A DNA stretch of 46,476 nt, taken from positions 1-46,476 of the forward strand of contig JAJPJL010000056.1 in assembly GCA_021324255.1 (NCBI GenBank). Direction: 5' to 3'. Numbering within the stretch: the first letter of the stretch is position 1; each line of letters opens with the position of its first letter. Both the position numbers and the translations under genes were made by a program. The notes beneath the pieces were generated by a model that was not told where the DNA came from, searched no databases, and saw only the letters and a list, made by a program, of their open reading frames with translations. This document shows positions 8,891 to 18,456 of this stretch, piece by piece. This DNA is from Bacillota bacterium (GTDB taxonomy: Bacteria; Sysuimicrobiota; Sysuimicrobiia; Sysuimicrobiales; Segetimicrobiaceae).

Positions 8891-10507
8891 TCACGCGCGG
8901 CCCCAGATCCGGAGCAGCGACACCTCGTGGACCCCGAGCGCCGCGCACGCGGCGAGATATACCGCTCCCCCGGCCACCAGCGCCGTCCCGAGGTCGATCA
9001 CCGCGCCGGCGAAGTGCTCAGGCCCCGCCACGCCGCCGAGCAACCGGAGCGTGGCGAGCATGGCCGCGGCGAGCGCGGCGGAGGCGACCGCCGTACGGCC
9101 CGCGGTGGCCACGAGGCGGCCTCCGTCAAGCCCGTGAAGCCGCCGGCGCAGGATCCACACCAACGCGCCCACGTTCACCGCCGCCACGAGCGCCGTCGAG
9201 AGCGCGATGCCGGCAAACCCCATCCACCGCATCAGCACGACGTCGCCGGCCGCGTTGAGCCCGATCATGAAGAGGCCCACGCGCACGGGCGTCCGTGTGT
9301 CGTGCAGCGCGTAGTACGCACGGGTCACGATGAAGTAGGCCGCGTACGGCACCGTGCCGACGGCAAACGCCACCAGGGCGGCGGCCACGGTCTCCGTGGC
9401 CGCCGTTTGGAACATCCCGCGCTGGAACAGCACCCGGACGATCAACCGGCCGGCGACGAAGACCGCGGTCATCACGGGCATCATCGTGAAGAACACGCCC
9501 CGCAGCCCGAGCGAGGTCGTCTCCCGCAACAGGTCGTGGCCGTGGCCGCGGCCCGCGGCGTGCCGGGCCATCGTGGGAAAGAGCGCCGTGGCCAAGGACA
9601 GGGCAAAGATCGCGACCGGCGCCTGGATGAGCTGGAACGCGTAGTCCAGGACGGCCACGTAGTCCGCGCCCTGCGGCCCGGGCAGGAACGAGGCGAAGAA
9701 TCGGTCCACGTTGGCGTTGATCTCGATCACGGCCAGCCCGAGCATCGCCGGCACCGCGATCTGGCCCATCTCGCGCACGACCGGATGCCCGACGTCGAGC
9801 CGCGGCGTCCACCGGAGCCCCACGGCCCGCGCGGCCGGCAGCTGCACGGCGAACTGCGCCAGCCAGCCGGCGAGGAAGCTGACCGCGATGCCGAGCACGC
9901 CGATCCGCGGACCGAGGGCCAGGACGCCGCCGATGATGACGATGTTGAACACCGTCGGCGCGAGCGCCGGCACGGTGAACTGCCGGTGCGCGTTGAGGTA
10001 GCCGGTCGCAAACGCGGACAGCGCCAAGAACACCATGGAGACGAACATCACACGGGTCAGCCCGATCGCCTGCGTGAGCACCGCGGGATTGCGCGCCAGG
10101 TACCCGGGCGCCGCGACGGGCACGAGCACGGGCGCCGCGAGAATCCCCGCGGCGGCCATGATCAGGCCGATCACGATGACGAGGTTGAGCGTCGTCGTGA
10201 CGACGCGCTCTGTCTCGCCCGCGTCGCCGCGCATCAGCACGCGCGTGATGGTGGGGATGAAGACGATGCTGAGGGTGCCGCCGAGAAACAGGCGCTGCAC
10301 GAAGAACGGAAGGGAGTACGCGATGACGAAGGCGGATTTCGCGGACGTGGCGCCAAACATCGCGGCGATGACCACGTCGCGAACCAGACCGAGGACACGG
10401 CTCGCAATCGTCCCGACCGCGATCAGGCTCGCCGCCCGAGCCAGCCCGCCCCCTGAGGCAGCGACCGCGGGGCCGGCCGGCGTCAGGTCGGCTTCGCCGC
10501 TCGACAT
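8891..10507 (-). CDS. murJ: Lipid II flippase MurJ
   Basis: A 538-residue multi-pass membrane protein of the MATE/MOP superfamily that flips lipid II for peptidoglycan synthesis. The N terminus after a short linker reads ASLIAVGTIASRVLGLVRDVVIAAMFG, the family hallmark (ASRxLGLVRD), followed by FVQRLFLGGTLSIVFIP and 12-14 hydrophobic segments. I prefer the ATG at 10507. A GTG three codons earlier (10516) is possible, but a TGCTATAAT extended -10 ends immediately before that GTG, so the RNA would begin too late to include it. No ribosome site precedes either start. The gene stands alone between hrcA and the divergent rpsT. Confidence 0.93.
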   Translation of the reverse strand: MSSGEADLTPAGPAVAASGGGLARAASLIAVGTIASRVLGLVRDVVIAAMFGATSAKSAFVIAYSLPFFVQRLFLGGTLSIVFIPTITRVLMRGDAGETERVVTTTLNLVIVIGLIMAAAGILAAPVLVPVAAPGYLARNPAVLTQAIGLTRVMFVSMVFLALSAFATGYLNAHRQFTVPALAPTVFNIVIIGGVLALGPRIGVLGIAVSFLAGWLAQFAVQLPAARAVGLRWTPRLDVGHPVVREMGQIAVPAMLGLAVIEINANVDRFFASFLPGPQGADYVAVLDYAFQLIQAPVAIFALSLATALFPTMARHAAGRGHGHDLLRETTSLGLRGVFFTMMPVMTAVFVAGRLIVRVLFQRGMFQTAATETVAAALVAFAVGTVPYAAYFIVTRAYYALHDTRTPVRVGLFMIGLNAAGDVVLMRWMGFAGIALSTALVAAVNVGALVWILRRRLHGLDGGRLVATAGRTAVASAALAAAMLATLRLLGGVAGPEHFAGAVIDLGTALVAGGAVYLAACAALGVHEVSLLRIWGRA

Positions 10508-10516
10508 GTCGCGCAC

Positions 10517-10525
10517 ATTATAGCA
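10517..10525 (-). promoter_or_regulatory. Extended -10 promoter of murJ, leaderless type
   Basis: The minus strand reads TGCTATAAT, a perfect -10 with the TGN extension, 9 bases before the murJ ATG at 10507. Transcription would start within 0-3 bases of the start codon. No convincing -35 is present. Confidence 0.6.
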
Positions 10526-10606
10526 CAGGCCCCCGGCTGCGCCCGGCGCCGGACGCCGTCATGGACGCGGGACAGGCATGAGCACGCGTTGGCGCTCCCT
10601 CCGGAT

Positions 10607-10685
10607 CACGCTGACCGTCTCCCTGGGCATAGGCCCGGGGGTGACAGATTCATTGAGCAACCGCGCACGCTGACCGTCTCCCTGG
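10607..10685 (+). repeat. 20-bp direct repeat, two copies 59 bp apart, upstream of rpsT
   Basis: CACGCTGACCGTCTCCCTGG occurs at 10607-10626 and again, identical, at 10666-10685. Both lie in the otherwise gene-free 300-base region between the divergent murJ and rpsT starts. They could be a local duplication or paired regulator sites. Confidence 0.9.
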
Positions 10686-10704
10686 TCATCCTCCAAGGGT
10701 GTGT

Positions 10705-10714
10705 GTTACAATGG
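10705..10714 (+). promoter_or_regulatory. Possible rpsT -10 region
   Basis: TGTTACAATG just downstream of the second 20-bp repeat fits an extended -10 (TGN-TACAAT). No good -35 is visible. It lies about 95 bases before the rpsT start. Confidence 0.4.
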
Positions 10715-10808
10715 GCGTCGCTGCCGGCGGACGTGCGGCGCGCGCGATCGTCCACGGGGCGATGCGCGGCCGGCGCGTCGCCCCGGCGGCGCACGCGGAG
10801 GTGCGGGT

Positions 10809-11069
10809 GTGGCAAAGCGAACCAAGTCGGGCCTCAAGCGAAAGCGTCAAACGGTCAGGCGGACCGCCAGGAACCTGGCCGTGCGATCCTCCCTCAAGAC
10901 GCTCGGCAAAAAGGCGCGCGAGGCCGGCGGGGCGAGCCCGGACGCCCTGCAGGCCGCGATTCGGGCGCTCGATTCCGCGGCGCGCAAGGGGATCATCCAT
11001 CGCAACGCGGCCGCGCGCAGGAAGTCCCGCCTGATGAAGCACGTCGCTCGCGCCGGGAGCACCGCCTAA
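10809..11069 (+). CDS. rpsT: 30S ribosomal protein S20
   Basis: An 86-residue basic protein that binds 16S rRNA early in small-subunit assembly. VAKRTKSGLKRKRQTVRR..NLAVRSSLKTLGKKA...GIIHRNAAARRKSRL is typical S20. The frame is open for 36 more codons upstream, but the GTG at 10809 has GGAGG 7 bases before it and gives the canonical length and N terminus. It is the only plus-strand gene among minus-strand neighbours, so it is monocistronic. A short hairpin (CCCGGA-TTAT-TCCGGG, 11070-11085) directly follows the stop but has no T-run. Confidence 0.96.
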   Translation: MAKRTKSGLKRKRQTVRRTARNLAVRSSLKTLGKKAREAGGASPDALQAAIRALDSAARKGIIHRNAAARRKSRLMKHVARAGSTA

Positions 11070-11161
11070 CCCGGATTATTCCGGGATCCTGCTCATCCTC
11101 ATCGCCGTCGCGATCGTGTGCCTCATCGTGACGAAGCCGACGCTCTGGGGCTGGAACGCCG

Positions 11162-11863
11162 TCAGCGCACACGCGCGTTGAGGAGCACGACGAGGTACTG
11201 CAGCGACTGACAGGCAAACCCCGCGAGCAGCAGCACGGTCCCCACGACACCGAGCCGCTGCGGCGGCAGCGAGTCGGCCCACGACTCGACGTACGGAACG
11301 AAGACGCCGACGACCGCGCCGACCGCGGCCACCACGAGACCGATCTCGAGCCCGAACCAGACGCCGCGCAGTCCGGCGTGGGTCAGCGCGCCGGCGATCG
11401 TGGCGGCCGCACCGACCACAGCGCCCCGCGCGAGGGTCGCGACGAGGAGCCGCCGCCGGCTGCGCACGGGGTGTGGCGCGGCCCCCCGGTACTCCTGAGA
11501 CGGTGCGAAGCCAAAGAGGTACAGCGTGGCGAGTCCGATGATGCTCAGCACGCCGAACGCGGCTCCGAACCTGACGTCGAAGGTCAGGGCGGCGGCCAGG
11601 CCCTGCGCGGTCGCGCCGCGCAGGACCGCGAGGCCAAGCGTCGCCGCACGCGGGATGGGACCGCGGAGTGCCGACGCGAGCCAGAACTCGATCCCGAGCG
11701 CCGCACCGAGGCCGAGGCCCGCGACCAGCCCGTAGACCGGACCGAGCGGCAAGCCGTACCCCACGCCGAACAGCACCGCGTACGTCGCGGCGCGGGTGAG
11801 AGCCCGCAGCGGACCTCGCTGTCCCCCCAGCAGGTCGTACGCGAGATAGAGGCCGCCCATCAC
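11162..11863 (-). CDS. Multi-pass membrane protein, N terminus cut by an in-frame TAG
   Basis: The open part is 233 residues with about six hydrophobic segments (VLFGVGYGLPLGPVYGLVAGLGLG..., VVGAAATIAGALT, GLVVAAVGAVVGVFV, LGVVGTVLLLAGFACQ). I do not recognise the family. The same frame continues upstream as sensible protein (TIDSHLLAAISLSGVVLEV) to a TAG at 11920-11918, and beyond it to an ATG at 11965 with an ideal ribosome site (GGGGAGG, 6 bases), which opens the 15 codons MQSKDCYRAFKLPRK. Either the gene starts at 11965 and carries a premature amber codon, or translation restarts at the GTG/ATG pair 11863/11860, where the ribosome site is poor. It lies downstream of thrS-holA on the same strand. 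Confidence 0.6.
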   Translation of the reverse strand: MMGGLYLAYDLLGGQRGPLRALTRAATYAVLFGVGYGLPLGPVYGLVAGLGLGAALGIEFWLASALRGPIPRAATLGLAVLRGATAQGLAAALTFDVRFGAAFGVLSIIGLATLYLFGFAPSQEYRGAAPHPVRSRRRLLVATLARGAVVGAAATIAGALTHAGLRGVWFGLEIGLVVAAVGAVVGVFVPYVESWADSLPPQRLGVVGTVLLLAGFACQSLQYLVVLLNARVR

Positions 11864-12005
11864 TTCCAGAACGACCCCGCTCAGGCTGATCGCCGCGAGA
11901 AGGTGGCTGTCGATCGTCTACTTCCGCGGCAGCTTGAAGGCCCGGTAGCAATCCTTGGATTGCATCGCCGTCCTCCCCGTGCGCCCGTCTCGTCTCGGCG
12001 CCGCC

Positions 12006-12117
12006 TCAGTCGGCGGCCGGTCTGTCCGCGATGGTGATCTGCGCGTGGCGAATCTCTCCTGCCCGCGAACCGCACCGTGTCCGTCGCGCCGATACGGTCC
12101 TCCGTGAGAAGCGCCAT
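12006..12117 (-). pseudogene. Small frame with a probable frameshift
   Basis: From the ATG at 12117 the frame reads MALLTEDRIGATDTVRFAG and then turns into Arg-rich sequence typical of a wrong frame in GC-rich DNA. Shifting by one base at about 12060 gives GEIRHAQITIADRPAAD and a TGA at 12008-12006. That would make a protein of about 36 residues just upstream of the TAG-interrupted membrane-protein gene. No family is recognised, and a chance open frame is possible. Confidence 0.25.
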
Positions 12118-12149
12118 CAGCCTATGCCATGATTTTCGACTAAGGTTCT

Positions 12150-13256
12150 CTAAGGTTCGCCGCGGCGCGCCCCCGCCGCGGGCCGGTCCGCCGCCGCGGA
12201 TCCGGGGGCGCAGAGGCGCACGATCAGCGTCTCCAGCGCGAGGCGCGGCGCCATGACGCCGGTCTTGATCGCGGCGTCCGTCTCGAGCAAGAGGGCGAGC
12301 ATCCCCGCGGGGTCGAGGCTGTCAAACGCCGCCACCTGCTCCTCGTAGCGCGCATACAGCCACGCCCGGTTGCCGAGGACATCCCGCTGTTCGGCACGGC
12401 CCGCCCGCCGGCGCATCAGCGCCGCCGTGCGGAGCAGCATCCGCAGGTGGTCCTCCAGCATGTAGAGCACCCGCACCGGCGGCTCTCCCATCGTGAGCAC
12501 GGTCTGCAGCAGCCCGAGCGCCCAGCCCGCGCGCCGGCGCCCGACCGCGTCCATGAGCTCGAAGATCGTGGCTTCCGCCACGTGGCTGGCGATTGCCTCG
12601 ACGTCGTCCGCGGTGATCTCCCGCCGGTCGCCCGTGTACGCCGCCAGCTTCGCGACCTCCAATCCGAGCTCGCGGAGGCCGCCGCCGACGAGCAGCGCGA
12701 GGCGCCGCGCGGCCTCGGGACCGATCGTCTTGCCTTCGGCCTGGGCCCGCGCGCGAATCCACCCGGGCAGCGCCGCGGGGTCGAGCCGGCCGCACGGGAT
12801 CACGCGTCCGGTTCGCTGTATCACCGCGTAGAGGCGCCGCCGGCGGTCCAGCGTCTCCGCCACGAGCACCGCGGCGGACGGGGGCGGCGCCGGCTCCAAG
12901 TACGACGCCAGCGCGTCCTGATCGGCGGCGCGCAGCGCCTCCGCCCGGCGGACGATCAAGACGCGGCGCGGCCCCAAAAACGGCAGCGTCTCGCACCGCG
13001 TGATGATGTCGCGCGCCGGCGTCTCGGCCGCGTCCACCACGTCCACATTGAGCGCGCGCCACTCGACCGGCACGAGCTCGTCGAGCAGCGCGCGCAGCGC
13101 CTCCTCGGCGCGGACGTCTTCCTCGCCAACCAGCAGATAGCAGTGCGGCTCGCGCGGGCGGGCGGCGGTCCCGGACGCCGGCCCGCGGGCGGCATCGCGG
13201 CCGCGGGGCGCGGCCGCCCGCGGGCCGGCGGGTCGGGGAGGTACGCGGCGCGTCAC
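12150..13256 (-). CDS. holA: DNA polymerase III, delta subunit
   Basis: A 368-residue clamp-loader subunit that opens the beta sliding clamp. After a Pro/Arg-rich N-terminal tail of about 36 residues come the AAA-like domain (CYLLVGEEDVRAEEALRALLDELVP, ETLPFLGPRRVLIVRRAE) and the helical collar region (ELGLEVAKLAAYTGDRREITADDVEAIASHVAEATIFELMDAVG), the pattern shared by bacterial delta subunits. It starts 10 bases after thrS and is probably cotranscribed with it, so it may also come under the thrS T-box. The Arg-rich tail is unusual, and the true start could be further in. The direct repeat TAAGGTTC (twice in 20 bases) lies just beyond its end. Confidence 0.88.
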   Translation of the reverse strand: MTRRVPPRPAGPRAAAPRGRDAARGPASGTAARPREPHCYLLVGEEDVRAEEALRALLDELVPVEWRALNVDVVDAAETPARDIITRCETLPFLGPRRVLIVRRAEALRAADQDALASYLEPAPPPSAAVLVAETLDRRRRLYAVIQRTGRVIPCGRLDPAALPGWIRARAQAEGKTIGPEAARRLALLVGGGLRELGLEVAKLAAYTGDRREITADDVEAIASHVAEATIFELMDAVGRRRAGWALGLLQTVLTMGEPPVRVLYMLEDHLRMLLRTAALMRRRAGRAEQRDVLGNRAWLYARYEEQVAAFDSLDPAGMLALLLETDAAIKTGVMAPRLALETLIVRLCAPGSAAADRPAAGARRGEP

Positions 13257-13266
13257 GGACGTCCGG

Positions 13267-15210
13267 CTACGGCGCCGGCGTCATGTCATCGTGCCGGCGC
13301 GATGCCGCTTCGTCGACCACCCGCGCGACAAACGCGGCCAGCGCGTGACTGCCTTCGTCGCCGCGGGCCCGGCTGCGGACGGAGACGGTGCCCTGCTGCT
13401 CCTCGCGGTCGCCGACGACGAGCATGTACGGGATCTTCATGAGCTGCGCGGCACGGATCTTGTGCCCGGTGCGCTCGCTGCTCGCATCCACCTCCGCACG
13501 CAGCCCGCGCGCCGCGAGCTCGCCCCGCACGCGGTGGGCGTAGCCGACGTGGCGATCCGCGATCGGGAGGATGCGCACCTGCTCGGGCGCGAGCCACAGC
13601 GGAAACGCGCCCGCGTACTGCTCGATCAAAAACGCCATCATGCGCTCCAGCGTGCTGATCACCCCGCGGTGGATCATCACGGGCCGGTGCGGCTGGCTGT
13701 CCTCCCCGATGTACTCCAGGCCGAACCGCTCCGGCAGATAGAAGTCGATCTGCACCGTGGAGATCGTCTCGTCCTTGCCGAGCACGTTCGGGACCTGCAC
13801 GTCCAGCTTGGGGCCGTAGAACGACGCCTCGCCCGGGGCCTCCTGGTAGTCCAGCTCGAGCCGCCGCATCGCCTCCCGCAGCTGGGCCTCGGCGAGCGAC
13901 CACATCGCGTCGTTCTGCACGAACTTCGTGCGATCCCGCGGGTCCCGCAGCGACAGCCGGTACCAGAACCCGCGCAATCCCAGGTCGCGGTAGGCCTGCT
14001 GGATCAGGCGCACGACCCCCACGAACTCATCGGTCAGCTGGTCGGGACGGCAGAAGATGTGCGCGTCGTTCAAGGTCATCGCCCGCACCCGCGCCAGCCC
14101 CGACAGCACGCCGGAGCGCTCGTAGCGGTACATCGTGCCGAGCTCCGCGATCCGCACGGGCAGCTCGCGGTAGCTGTGCTGGCGGTGCTTGTAGATCATG
14201 ATGTGATGCGGGCAGTTCATGGGGCGCAGCACCAGCTCCTCGTTGTCGACCCGCATCGGCGGGTACATGTTGTCGCGGTAGTGATCCCAGTGCCCGCTCA
14301 GCTTGTAGAGCTCCACGCTCGCCAGGTCCGGCGTGTGCACGTGCTCGTAGCCCAGGGCGACCTCGAGGTCCGTGATGTACCGGTCGAGCAGCCGCCGCAC
14401 CGTGGCGCCGCGCGGCAGCCACAGCGGCAGGCCCTGCCCGACTTCCTCCACGGAGGCGAAGAGCTCGAGATCCCGGCCGAGCTTCCGGTGATCCCGGCGC
14501 TTCGCCTCCTCGATCCGCGCCAGATGCGCGTCGAGCGCGGCCTGGGTCGGAAAGGAGATCCCGTAGATGCGCTGCAGCATCTCCCGCCGTTCGTCGCCGC
14601 GCCAGTACGCGCCGGACGTGCTGAGCAGCTTGATCGCCTTGATTCGGCCCGTGGAGGCGAGGTGCGGCCCGCGGCACATGTCCTCAAACCCGTCCTGGCG
14701 GTAAAAACTCACCGGATCGTCCGCGATGCCCTCGAGCAGCTCGACTTTGTAGCGCTCACCCGCCGCGGCGAACGCCCGCTGCGCCTCGGCGCGCGGAACC
14801 GCGATCCGCTCGATGCGCTCGTCGCGCGCGGCCAGGTCGCGCATCCGGGCCTCGATCCGCTCCAGGTCCTCCGGTCCGAACGGCCGGCCGATGTCGAAAT
14901 CGTAGTAGAAGCCGTCGTCGATGGCCGGGCCGATGGCCAGCTTGGCCTGGGGAAACAGCTCCCGCACCGCCTGGGCCAGGAGGTGGGCGCTGCTGTGCCA
15001 GAACACCGTGCGCCCCGCCGGGTCGGCAAACGAGAGCCACTCGACGGCCGCGTCGCGCTCGAGCGGCGTCGCGAGGTCCCGCTCCGCGCCGTCCACGCGG
15101 GCGACGAGCGCGTCGCCCGCCCCGCGATCCCGCGCGATGGCGGCGAGCTGCGTCCCGCGCGGATACGCGGCCGAGCTCCCGTCGGCAAATCGCACCGTGA
15201 CCTGATCCAT
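13267..15210 (-). CDS. thrS: Threonyl-tRNA synthetase
   Basis: A 647-residue class II synthetase. In order: TGS domain (1-62, MDQVTVRFADGSS), editing domain with zinc-site-like His72 and His76 in WHSSAHLLAQ, and the catalytic core with the zinc-binding Cys of MNCPHH, motif 2 (GTMYRYERSGVLSGLARVRAMTLNDAHIF) and motif 3 (MIHRGVISTLERMMAF). The C-terminal anticodon domain begins PLWLAPEQVRILPIADRH. It charges tRNA-Thr and clears mischarged Ser. The ATG at 15210 has GGGAGGG 7 bases upstream. A T-box leader precedes it, so expression should rise when tRNA-Thr is uncharged. holA follows after 10 bases. Confidence 0.98.
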   Translation of the reverse strand: MDQVTVRFADGSSAAYPRGTQLAAIARDRGAGDALVARVDGAERDLATPLERDAAVEWLSFADPAGRTVFWHSSAHLLAQAVRELFPQAKLAIGPAIDDGFYYDFDIGRPFGPEDLERIEARMRDLAARDERIERIAVPRAEAQRAFAAAGERYKVELLEGIADDPVSFYRQDGFEDMCRGPHLASTGRIKAIKLLSTSGAYWRGDERREMLQRIYGISFPTQAALDAHLARIEEAKRRDHRKLGRDLELFASVEEVGQGLPLWLPRGATVRRLLDRYITDLEVALGYEHVHTPDLASVELYKLSGHWDHYRDNMYPPMRVDNEELVLRPMNCPHHIMIYKHRQHSYRELPVRIAELGTMYRYERSGVLSGLARVRAMTLNDAHIFCRPDQLTDEFVGVVRLIQQAYRDLGLRGFWYRLSLRDPRDRTKFVQNDAMWSLAEAQLREAMRRLELDYQEAPGEASFYGPKLDVQVPNVLGKDETISTVQIDFYLPERFGLEYIGEDSQPHRPVMIHRGVISTLERMMAFLIEQYAGAFPLWLAPEQVRILPIADRHVGYAHRVRGELAARGLRAEVDASSERTGHKIRAAQLMKIPYMLVVGDREEQQGTVSVRSRARGDEGSHALAAFVARVVDEAASRRHDDMTPAP

Positions 15211-15276
15211 CCACGATCCCTCCCGAGCGCGTCACTGCCTCCGCCGCCGCTGAACCGGCCGCGCATCCGGTCATAG

Positions 15277-15573
15277 AAAAACGCCCCCGTCCGTCGGGAC
15301 GGAGGCGATTCCGCGGTTCCACCCAGGCTTCTCCCGGGCGGACGCCGCGCATGTGCAGGGCGGCGCCTCCCGGGGCTCTCGATCGCGCGATCACGGGCGC
15401 ACCCGGCGGGCTTCGCGGCCAGCGCTTCGCCCGCGGCTCCGGGGAGGTGTTCCGCCCGCCCGCCGAACGGGGCTCTCAGCCCGGGCCCCGTCTCTCTTGC
15501 GGCCGCTGCCGGGCGTACGTGTTCCCGTCATCGCCGCCCCGCCGCATGCACGCGGCGGGGTCCCTGCCCTATC
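15277..15573 (-). promoter_or_regulatory. T-box riboswitch (tRNA-Thr sensing) of thrS
   Basis: On the minus strand the T-box core TGGGTGGAACCGCGG is at 15325-15311, followed by an 11-bp GC-rich stem (CGCCTCCGTCC / GGACGGGGGCG, 15307-15281) and TTTTT: the standard antiterminator/terminator pair. The upstream 250 bases are GC-rich and can form the stem I region. A candidate specifier, ACC (Thr) after GGAAC, lies at 15448-15446, but I have not folded stem I, so the codon is tentative. Confidence 0.93.
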
Positions 15574-15579
15574 GCGGTC

Positions 15580-15588
15580 ATTATACCA
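15580..15588 (-). promoter_or_regulatory. Extended -10 promoter of thrS
   Basis: TGGTATAAT on the minus strand is a perfect -10 with the TGN extension. Transcription would start near 15573, at the head of the T-box leader. No -35 match is visible. Confidence 0.7.
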
Positions 15589-15794
15589 TAGAACCTGCGC
15601 GCGGCTCCGGGTCGCGATGCTGTTACACAGACCGTCCGCCAGTCCCGCAGGTTCCGACGATGGGTTCGCCGCCTGATTCGTGCGCGGTTCCGCGCCCGGG
15701 CCAAAGGACTGCCGTCCGGGCCGCCGAATATGGCTCCAGCGTAACCGCCTACATTAATCTATAGAACGTGCCAGGCCGACAAAGGGGGGACCGT

Positions 15795-17393
15795 ATGAGG
15801 AACCGGCTCGCAGGCGTGCGCAGCCCGGTCGCCGCGCTCGTTGCCGCGGCGATGCTCGTCATGGGAATCGTGGTGGTGCCCGGTTCGGTCACGGGATGGG
15901 CCGCGGGACCGTCGACGTTCATTTGGGGCAAGGGCGGCGACGCCGACACCCTCGACAACAACGTCAGCTCCAACGGGGAGACGTCGGAGGTCACCACCCA
16001 GATCTTCAACCTGCTGGTGCGGGCCAAGCCGGGCCTGACGGACGTCGAGCCGGACCTCGCGACCAGCTGGTCGGTGTCCCCCAACGGGCTCACGTGGACG
16101 TTCCAGCTGCGACGCGGCGTGACGTTCCAGGACGGAACGCCCTGGAACGCGGAGGCCGCAAAGTTCAACTTCGACCGCTGGTCCGACAAGAACAACCCCT
16201 ATCACGCGGTCAAGGGCTTCGACTACGAGTACTGGGACGATTTCATGGCCGACACGTTCAAGGAGTCCAGAGCGGCCGGCCCCTACACGTTCCAGATCGT
16301 GCTGCAGCGGCCGAACTCACCCCTCCTGTACAATCTGTCGATCATCGCGTTCGAGTTCGCGAGCCCCGCGGCGCTGAAGAAATACGGCGCGCAGGCGTTC
16401 GGCCAGCATCCCGTCGGCACCGGGCCGTACAAGTTCGTGGAGTGGGTCCGGGACGACCACGTCACGCTCCAGGCGAACCCGTCGTTCTTCCGTAAGGGCC
16501 TGCCGAAGACGCAGCGGCTGATCATGCGCGTCATCAAAGACAACGCCGCGCGGTTCCTCGCCCTCAAGGCCGGCGAGATCAACGCCATGGAATTCCCGAA
16601 CCCGGACGACGTCAAGGGCGCGATGGCGGACCCGAACCTCAAGCTCGCGTACCGGCCGGCGTTCAACACCGGGTGGCTGCGGTTCAACATGAACAACGCG
16701 CTCTTCAAGGACAAGCGCATCCGCGAGGCCGTGGCGTACGCGATCGATCGCAAGGCGATCGTGGACGCCCTGTACGGCGGCTATGGCCAGGTGGCCAACC
16801 AGCACATGCCGCCGTTGATGTGGGGGCGCACGACCACGCCCGGGTACGCCTATGACCCCGCCTAGGCCAAGCAATTGCTGGCTGAGGCGCAGTATCCCAA
16901 CGGGTTCTCGTTCGACTTCTGGTACATTCCGGTGAGCCGGCCGTACTTCCCGAACGGCAAGGACATCGGCACCGCGATCGCGAGCGACCTGGCCAAGGTG
17001 GGCATCCGCGCCCACCTGCAGACCGAGGACTGGGCCGCGTACCTCCAGGATCGCAAGACGAACAAGTTCCCCATGTTCATGATCGGGTGGATCGGCGACA
17101 ACGGCGATCCCGACGACTGGCTGGGGTACTTCTTCCCGAAGTACGATCCGCAGAACGCGTACCTGTCGTACAACAACCCGGCGGTGTTCGACCTGATCAA
17201 CAAGGCGAAGGTGGTCGCCGACCAGGCCGAGCGCGCGAAGCTGTACGCCCAGGCGGAGACGATGATCCTCAACGACTACCGGGACATTCCGCTGGCCCAT
17301 GCCAAGGTGCCCCTCGTGCTGCGCAAGAACGTGCAGGGGCTGATCGGCCAGCCGGACGCGAACGAGTACATGGAGCTCGTCTCGGTGCAGTAG
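15795..17393 (+). pseudogene. ABC-transporter substrate-binding protein (family 5), split by an in-frame TAG
   Basis: Read through, this is a 532-codon extracellular solute-binding protein of the DppA/OppA/NikA type, the normal family length. It has a signal peptide (residues 1-36), an N-terminal lobe (GGDADTLDNNVSSNGETSEV...YEPLV-type region), GTGPYKFVEWVRDDHVTLQANPSFF and KRIREAVAYAIDRKAIVDALY, then the C-terminal lobe after the interruption. Codon 357 (16863-16865) is TAG in the line YDPA-stop-AKQLLAEAQYPNG, where relatives usually have Lys or Glu, so one base change from AAG would explain it. The rest of the frame is intact to a second TAG at 17391. The start is the ATG at 15795 behind AAGGGGGG. 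The two permease genes downstream are intact. A recent null mutation, a sequencing error or readthrough are all possible. Confidence 0.85.
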
Positions 17394-17451
17394 CGGAGCC
17401 ACGACCGGCGGTCCGGGGGGCGGCGAGCCGCCGCCCCCCGGCCGTCTGAGG

Positions 17452-18456
<1,005 letters not shown>

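Noticed and set aside
11083-11181. Hydrophobic frame GILLILIAVAIVCLIVTKP... just after rpsT
   Set aside because: It looks like a small membrane peptide but has no ATG, GTG or TTG start in a usable position and overlaps the end of the minus-strand gene.
15795-17393. Pyrrolysine-style recoding of TAG
   Set aside because: TAG ends carA and the binding-protein gene itself, no pyl genes or CTA-anticodon tRNA are in the window, and no PYLIS-like hairpin was noted after the codon.
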